Below the pieces are notes generated by a model that saw only the letters and a list, made by a program, of their open reading frames with translations, had not been told where the DNA came from and did not search any database. A stretch of DNA of 10,185 nt from contig JAMDCN010000161.1 in assembly GCA_023489025.1 (NCBI GenBank), forward strand, positions 1 to 10,185. Direction: 5' to 3'. This stretch comes from Deltaproteobacteria bacterium (GTDB lineage Bacteria; Desulfobacterota_E; Deferrimicrobia; Deferrimicrobiales; Deferrimicrobiaceae). A program made the translations under genes and the position numbers. Each line of letters begins with the position of its first letter. Within the stretch, counting starts at the first letter, position 1. Below, one piece after another: positions 6,344 through 10,185 of this stretch.

Positions 6344-6383
6344 TCACCGTCATCCCGAGGGAGGCGTAATCCTCCGGCGGTGA
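6344..6383. terminator. Hairpin between convergent genes, possible terminator
   Basis: An inner stem GGAGG-cgtaat-CCTCC (6360-6375) lies inside outer arms TCACCG (6344-6349) and CGGTGA (6378-6383). It occupies the 60-base gap between marR and the cytochrome gene, where a bidirectional terminator is expected. No T-run follows on either strand, so the call is tentative. Confidence 0.25.
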
Positions 6384-6401
6384 CCCGGGGGGCCGGCTTC
6401 C

Positions 6402-6848
6402 CTAATCCCGGAACTTTCCGTGACAGGAGGCGCAGACCTCGAGGATCCTCCCGTAGGCGACGCCCGCCTTGGGGAGGCTGCCCGCCTTGAGCGCGGACTC
6501 GAGAGTTTTCGTCCTTTTCTCCATCTCCACGTAGAGGCCATGGAACTCCTTCGACCGGGCCAGGTTCTTGTGGGGGATGTCTTTTTCGTGCCCCTTGATG
6601 TGACGGTCGAGCAGCCCCGCGGCGTTCCCCGCGGCCTTGACGTCGCCGTGGATGATGGCGTCGGAGAGGGCGCGCATGGTCTCGTAGAACCGGCTCATCC
6701 TCTCGTGCTGCGCCTTCATGGCGGTATCGTCGTGTCCCGAGGAGCTCTCCTTGTGTCCCTCCCCGGTGCCGTGGCCCAATGCCGGGTGGGGGACGAAGAG
6801 GGATGCCAGAAAGAAAGCCGTCACTGCCATGCGACCGAGGTCTTTCAT
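6402..6848 (-). CDS. Periplasmic c'-type (C-terminal haem) cytochrome c
   Basis: The 148-residue precursor starts MKDLGRMAVTAFFLASLFVPHPALG, a Sec signal peptide with likely cleavage after ALG. A short histidine-rich segment follows (HGTGEGHKESSSGHDD), then a helical domain, and the haem-attachment motif CASCH (Cys139, Cys142, His143) only five residues from the C-terminus. A C-terminal CxxCH after a four-helix bundle is the layout of the cytochrome c'/c-556 group. Such proteins carry electrons or bind small ligands in the periplasm. AAGGAG lies seven bases before the ATG; a longer open frame to 7013 has no support. It starts 25 bases after copB and is probably the third gene of the copper operon. 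An electron-transfer or copper-binding role there is inference. Confidence 0.82.
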   Translation of the reverse strand: MKDLGRMAVTAFFLASLFVPHPALGHGTGEGHKESSSGHDDTAMKAQHERMSRFYETMRALSDAIIHGDVKAAGNAAGLLDRHIKGHEKDIPHKNLARSKEFHGLYVEMEKRTKTLESALKAGSLPKAGVAYGRILEVCASCHGKFRD

Positions 6849-6873
6849 GAAGCGTCTCCTTTTGCCTTGGGAA

Positions 6874-7641
6874 TCAGAACCAGATCCGCATGCCGCCGAC
6901 CACTGCAAAATCCTCGACGTCCTCTCCAGCACGCCGCGCGAGGTCGGCCGTCTTGCCGAGCTTCCGCGTCCAGGAGATACCGACATACGGCGCGAACTCG
7001 CGCCTGATCTCATAGCGCACGCGCAAATCGAATTCGATGTCGTTGACGCCGGACCCGACGCCGAACTTTTCCACGTCTTGGGCGGCGACGTTCATCTCGA
7101 AACGCGGTTGCGCAATGAGCCGCTGGGTCAACAGCAGCTCGTAAGTCGCTTCCGCGCTTGCGGAGACATCGCCGCGGTCGCTGATGAAGAGGAAAGGCTC
7201 TACGTGGAACCAATAGGGCGCCAGCCCCTCAAGACCGACAACCGCAAAGGTGCGCGAGCGATCCGGCCCGCCATAGAGCCGGTCGTAGCGCACGCCCGCC
7301 TGGAAGTCCCAGTAGGGCGCGATGAGCCGACTGTAAAGGGCTTGTCCCTGAGCCTTTCCGCCGGAGGGGCCCGCGGTCCGAGCCTGGCCTTCCGTCTTGA
7401 CCACGAGCCGGTTGTAATCACCCCCGATCCAGCCCTCCACGTCTTCCCAGCTGAGCGTGTCGGGTCCCTTGTTCCACCGGTACTCAAGCTGGCCGATCAA
7501 GAGGGAGCTGAAAATCCGGTCATCCTCGACCGGCGGCGGCCACTTCTCCCCGGCGAGCCCTTCCGATGCGAAAACGATCAGGACCGGAAGAAGGAACCCG
7601 AGACAGGCGGCCGAACAATAACGATGGAAGAGCGTCATCAT
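6874..7641 (-). CDS. copB: CopB outer-membrane copper resistance protein
   Basis: The 255-residue product opens with a signal peptide (about 1-31, ending ASEGLAG). It continues with the CopB beta-barrel domain, matching the family throughout: LLIGQLEYRWNKG, WIGGDYNRLVVKTEG, ALYSRLIAPYWDFQAGVRYD, GLAPYWFHVEPFLF, TYELLLTQRLIAQPRFEMN and a terminal RIWF, an aromatic end usual for outer-membrane proteins. The Met/His-rich copper-binding stretch near the N-terminus of Pseudomonas CopB is missing, so this is the short form. It is thought to act with CopA in periplasmic copper sequestration or export. The ATG at 7641 overlaps the copA stop as ATGA; a second ATG follows at once. Translation is therefore coupled to copA. 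Confidence 0.93.
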   Translation of the reverse strand: MMTLFHRYCSAACLGFLLPVLIVFASEGLAGEKWPPPVEDDRIFSSLLIGQLEYRWNKGPDTLSWEDVEGWIGGDYNRLVVKTEGQARTAGPSGGKAQGQALYSRLIAPYWDFQAGVRYDRLYGGPDRSRTFAVVGLEGLAPYWFHVEPFLFISDRGDVSASAEATYELLLTQRLIAQPRFEMNVAAQDVEKFGVGSGVNDIEFDLRVRYEIRREFAPYVGISWTRKLGKTADLARRAGEDVEDFAVVGGMRIWF

Positions 7642-9465
7642 CCTTTCATCTCCCTGCCGCTCTGAGAAACGGACACAACGCGGAACATTCCCGCGTCCAT
7701 ATGATAGAGGATGTGGCAATGGAAGGCCCACTGGCCGAGTGCGTCCGCGGTAATCTCCACCGACAGTCTTTCGCCCGGCTTCACGTTGATGGTGTGCTTG
7801 AGCGGCTTGTGCGCGCCGGCGCCGTTGTCGAGTTCCATCCACATGCCGTGGAGATGGATCGGATGGTCCATCATGGTGTCGTTCACCAGCGTCAGGCGCA
7901 GCCGCTCGCCGAAGCGGAAGGGGATCGGGTGGTCCTTGACCTCGGAATATTTCTTGCCGTCAAAGCCCCATATGTACCGCTCCATGTTGCCCGTGAGATG
8001 CAGCTCGATCTCCCGTTCGGGTTCCCGCCGGTCGCCACCCGGCGTGAGGCTGCGCAAATCGCCGTACACGAGCACCCGCCTCCCGGCATCCTCGAGGCCG
8101 GCGCCGGGCTCGTCGAGGTGGCTGCGCGGCATCATCGCCACCATGGAATTGCCGGGGCCGTGGTGGTCAGGGCCATGCATCACGCTCCTCTGCCGAGCGG
8201 GTTCCGGGGCCATGGCGTGGTCGGCCTTGTCCATGCCCGGCATGCCGGCGTGCGCGGCGGAGCCGCCCATGGACATCCCGCTGGATCCATGCATCCCCTC
8301 CATGCCATGCTCCCCGGTTACGCTCGCCATCCCCATGTCCGCCATCGTGCGAAGAGGCCGGGGCCGTGGCGAAGGGATCGGCGCGCTCATGCCCTCCCGC
8401 GATGCGAGGGTGCCGCAGGCGTAGCCGCTGCGGTCCATCGCCTCGGCGAAGATCGTATACGCCCGATCCTCCTTCGGCTCGACGATCACGTCGTAGGTCT
8501 CCGCGATGGCGATGCGGAACTCGTCCACAGTCACCGGCTCCACGTTCTGGCCGTCCGTCTGGATCACGGTCATCTCAAGCCCCGGGACGCGCACATCGAA
8601 ATAGCTTGCCGCGCCGGCGTTGATGAATCGCAGACGCACCCGCTCGCCGGGACGGAAGAGGCCGGTCCAGTTGGCGCCCGGCGGTAGCCCATTCAGGAGG
8701 TACGTATAGGTGTACCCCGTGACGTCGGCGATGTCGGTCGGGTCCATGCGCATGCGGCCCCACATCAGGCGGTCCGAGACCGCCGCCCGCCATCCACCTT
8801 CGCCAACGTCCCGAAAGAAGTCCCCGACCGTGCGCTTCTGGAAGTTGTAGTAGCCGCCCTTCTTCTTGAGCTTGGCCAGGACTTTGTGGGGATCCTCGAA
8901 GGTCCAGTCGGAGAGCACCACCACGTAGTCGCGATCGTAGGCGAACGGCTCCGGTTCCGCCGGATCGATGATCAGGGGCCCATAGTGCCCCAACTGTTCC
9001 TGCATGCCGGTGTGGCTGTGGTACCAGTAGGTGCCGCTCTGTATGACCGGGAAGCGGTAAGTGAAGGTCTCCCCCGGCTTGATCCCCGGAAAGCTGACGC
9101 CGGGCACGCCGTCCATGTCGGCCGGCAGAATGATCCCATGCCAGTGAATTGAGGTGTCTTCCTCCAGTCGGTTGGTCACCCGGATAACGGCGGTTTGCCC
9201 TTCGCGCAGGCGCACCAGGGGACCCGGAACCGAGCCGTTGATGGTCGTGGCCGTCGCGTCCTTTCCGGCGATGTCGATCGTCCGCTTGCGGATCATCAGG
9301 TCGATGACGGTTCCGTCTTTGCTCGTGCTCACCTCCGTTCCGGCCGTCGCGCTTTGCCCACGCGTATGCCGGGACGATGCGCTCGAGCCCCGCCAGCAGG
9401 CCCATCCCCGCCGCGCACTGCAGGAATCGGCGTCTCGATAAGCCGCTGGGTCTCTCCCTCGCCAT
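7638..9465 (-). CDS. copA: CopA multicopper oxidase (copper resistance), frameshifted after the Tat signal
   Basis: This is a periplasmic cuprous oxidase of the CopA/PcoA type. The start at 9465 (AAGGAG eight bases upstream) gives a twin-arginine signal, LSRRRFLQCAAGMGLLAGLE...VPAYAWA. The mature protein is in another frame, beginning near SATAGTEVSTSKDG. The break lies at about 9351-9360 (TGGGCAAAGC on the minus strand). One extra G, or a loss of two bases, explains it; repair gives about 608 residues, the normal CopA length. All copper ligands are intact: HWHG, WYHSHTG, HPIHLHG and the terminal HCHILYHMDAGM. A long Met/His-rich insert (EHGMEGMHGSSGMSMGGSAAH and beyond) before the last cupredoxin domain is the usual copper-loading region. 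As written it would make no exported oxidase; a sequencing error is possible. Confidence 0.9.
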
Positions 9466-9640
9466 ACCAGAATCTCCTTTGCTGGCATTTTGAGATTGGC
9501 TGGCACCCTGTTGAGGCGCGGTTCGTTCGGTGCAACGGGAACGTGTTCGGCGGCGACCGCCGTGGAGGCGACGCCCACACGCCCGGCGACCCAGTCCGGA
9601 CGGAGTTGTCACGCCGCTCGCCGAAGGAGGTGTAATCTTA

Positions 9641-9672
9641 TCAAAGAAGGGCTCTGCTGTCCCGTTCTTTGA
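9641..9672. terminator. Hairpin upstream of copA, possible terminator or leader structure
   Basis: TCAAAGAA-GGG (9641-9651) pairs with CCC-g-TTCTTTGA (9661-9672), giving 11 pairs, one bulge and a 9-base loop. It lies about 180 bases upstream of copA. The GGG/CCC core followed by TTCTTT recalls a terminator on either strand, but no U-run extends beyond the stem. It might instead insulate or regulate the copper operon. Confidence 0.3.
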
Positions 9673-9789
9673 GGGCTACAAACGGAATAATTCTTTAGAA
9701 TCATGACGATATCCTATATATTCACCGTGATCGATCTCAATTCGCCCATATCCTGTGGCCATTCCGATTTCGAAGGGATGGCCATATAG

Positions 9790-9960
9790 GCAGGGTATAT
9801 AGATCTCGCCATCCACCGGGACTACGACTACCTGGAATGGATCGCCCGCCTCACTTCCCACATTCCCGACCATCCCCGGGAAAAAGGAAATGCCTATCTC
9901 AAGGATGACGATCACACCGCCAGGCCATCCATGACCGTCGGAAGCGGCCGTGGCCGGTAG
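9790..9960 (+). pseudogene. Fragment resembling the C-terminal part of an IS91-family transposase
   Basis: Between stops at 9787 and 9958 the plus strand reads HRDYDYLEWIARLTSHIPD (codons 9814-9870). This resembles the conserved segment of Y2/IS91-type transposases in which an aromatic-Asp pair precedes (L/E)(W/F)(I/L)A..TSHIPD. In intact proteins a RYYG-type motif follows; here the frame diverges after HPRE. Only about 20-25 residues are recognisable, with no start or ribosome site. It is oriented opposite to the larger remnant near 3.5-4.0 kb and belongs to a different part of the protein. The match is from memory and short. Confidence 0.42.
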
Positions 9961-9988
9961 GGATAAGTTGCCCTCTTCCTCGCACAGC

Positions 9989-10004
9989 GGAAATAGGAAT
10001 TTCC
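9989..10004. promoter_or_regulatory. Dyad GGAAAT-N4-ATTTCC upstream of the AbrB-like gene
   Basis: A perfect 6-bp inverted repeat with a 4-base spacer is centred 33 bases upstream of a second palindrome. Paired palindromes ahead of an antitoxin gene often serve autoregulation. Sequence similarity between the two dyads is limited to an AATT-containing core. Confidence 0.35.
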
Positions 10005-10020
10005 CGTCGTTTCAATGTGA

Positions 10021-10036
10021 TATTCTGAATTCAGAA
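10021..10036 (+). promoter_or_regulatory. Candidate -10 (TATTCT) overlapping a 14-bp perfect palindrome
   Basis: TTCTGAATTCAGAA at 10023-10036 is a perfect palindrome, overlapping TATTCT (10021-10026), a plausible -10 box. No strong -35 is seen. The palindrome lies 11-24 bases before AAGGAGG and is well placed to repress the downstream AbrB-like gene. Confidence 0.45.
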
Positions 10037-10061
10037 ATGTTTTGGGAAGGAGGTTGCACCC

Positions 10062-10185
10062 ATGGGCGGGACCCTGCCGGTCGATGCCGAGATCCGCGAG
10101 CGCGGACAGTTGACGATTCCGAAATCCATCCGTACATCCAGCCATCTGGACGAGGGGAAGCGCGTGCGGGTGATTCCGCTCGGGG
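10062..10185 (+). CDS. AbrB/MazE/SpoVT-type DNA-binding protein, probable antitoxin (partial, runs off the right edge)
   Basis: The first 41 codons show the swapped-hairpin AbrB motif: AEIRERGQLTIPKSIR, then HLDEGKRVRVIPLG. The order [I/V]-x-x-[R/K]-G-Q-[L/V]-T-[I/L]-P-K is diagnostic of the domain and includes the LDEG/V-R-V turn. Such N-terminal domains belong to antitoxins of VapBC/MazEF-type modules or to AbrB-like regulators; the part that would bind a toxin, and any toxin gene, lie beyond the window. An excellent ribosome site, AAGGAGG, sits 8 bases before the ATG. Two palindromes just upstream support autoregulation. The preceding DNA holds a transposase fragment, in keeping with a mobile or accessory context. 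Confidence 0.82.
   Translation, partial: MGGTLPVDAEIRERGQLTIPKSIRTSSHLDEGKRVRVIPLG

Larger units (their letters stand above)
9466..10061. other. Mostly non-coding interval between copA and the AbrB-like gene
   Basis: About 600 bases hold no gene I can defend. The copA leader (9466-9640) lacks a clear promoter or known copper-regulator box. A hairpin lies at 9641-9672, an IS91-like protein fragment at about 9790-9960 on the plus strand, and two dyads at 9989-10036. The part from about 9680 to 9800 is visibly more AT-rich than its surroundings, consistent with acquired DNA. An open frame of 79 codons on the minus strand (9676-9915, GTG start) has no ribosome site and overlaps the transposase fragment. 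Confidence 0.5.

Noticed and set aside
6849..7013. Longer cytochrome start at 7013
   Set aside because: The added residues overlap the end of copB, contain no signal peptide and have no ribosome site; the 6848 start has both.
9466..9578. Upstream extension of the mature copA frame (starting GVASTAVAAEHVP)
   Set aside because: The true copA signal peptide with a ribosome site lies in the other frame. This stretch has no ribosome site and no recognisable domain, although a decayed small gene cannot be excluded.
9624..9645. Perfect Shine-Dalgarno-like AAGGAGGTG on the plus strand
   Set aside because: No start codon or open frame follows; GTG TAA ends at once. Probably chance or a leftover of lost coding sequence.
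9676..9915. 79-codon minus-strand open frame
   Set aside because: It has a GTG start without a ribosome site, no recognised domain, and overlaps the transposase-like fragment on the other strand. It could still be a small unknown gene.
9912..10145. 77-codon minus-strand open frame
   Set aside because: It is antisense to the AbrB-like gene and its promoter, with no ribosome site and no domain.
1..10185. CRISPR arrays, tRNA or rRNA genes
   Set aside because: No regularly spaced direct repeats and no tRNA- or rRNA-like sequence were seen on either strand.

Overview
The window is a GC-rich (roughly 60% by eye) bacterial chromosome-type segment with tightly packed genes. FtsH-like and HtpX membrane proteases, a DoxX/old-yellow-enzyme pair, a CopA/CopB copper operon and degraded IS91-family transposases fit an environmental Gram-negative. 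CopB is an outer-membrane protein, so there is an outer membrane. The flavour of the proteins and of the dispersed foldback repeat suggests a Desulfobacterota/deltaproteobacterium-like lineage, but this is a guess and no taxonomic marker is present.
Layout. (1) 1-1143, minus strand: htpX, then the first 20 codons of an FtsH-like protease. The gap between them is filled by a 192-bp foldback element whose right arm overlaps the end of htpX. (2) 1264-2157, plus strand: a LysR regulator closely resembling NhaR, divergent from htpX, with two small dyads in the shared promoter region. (3) 2212-3501, minus strand: a CorC/HlyC-type CNNM+CBS membrane protein, convergent with nhaR. (4) 3535-4021: a truncated IS91-family transposase, frameshifted by a 4-bp duplication, followed by a plus-strand terminator-like hairpin. 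(5) 4097-6341: a redox-stress cassette, with a MarR regulator divergent from a translationally coupled doxX-OYE pair. Two perfect operator-like dyads of identical architecture lie between them. (6) 6402-9465, minus strand: a copper operon copA-copB-cytochrome c'. copA carries a frameshift between its Tat signal and its mature multicopper oxidase. (7) 9466-10061: largely non-coding, with a second IS91-like fragment and two dyads. (8) 10062 to the end, plus strand: the start of an AbrB/MazE-type DNA-binding protein, probably an antitoxin.
How it works together. Most intact genes deal with envelope or chemical stress: membrane-protein quality control (FtsH, HtpX), cation or sodium response (NhaR, CorC-like), electrophile/quinone detoxification (MarR, DoxX, OYE) and periplasmic copper oxidation and sequestration (CopA, CopB, a c'-type cytochrome). 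The transposase fragments, foldback repeat and antitoxin-like gene mark the region as accessory and rearranged. I do not see a wholly new system. The best leads are the MarR double operator with its doxX-OYE targets, the copA frameshift, the cytochrome c' in the copper operon and the foldback element between the two protease genes.
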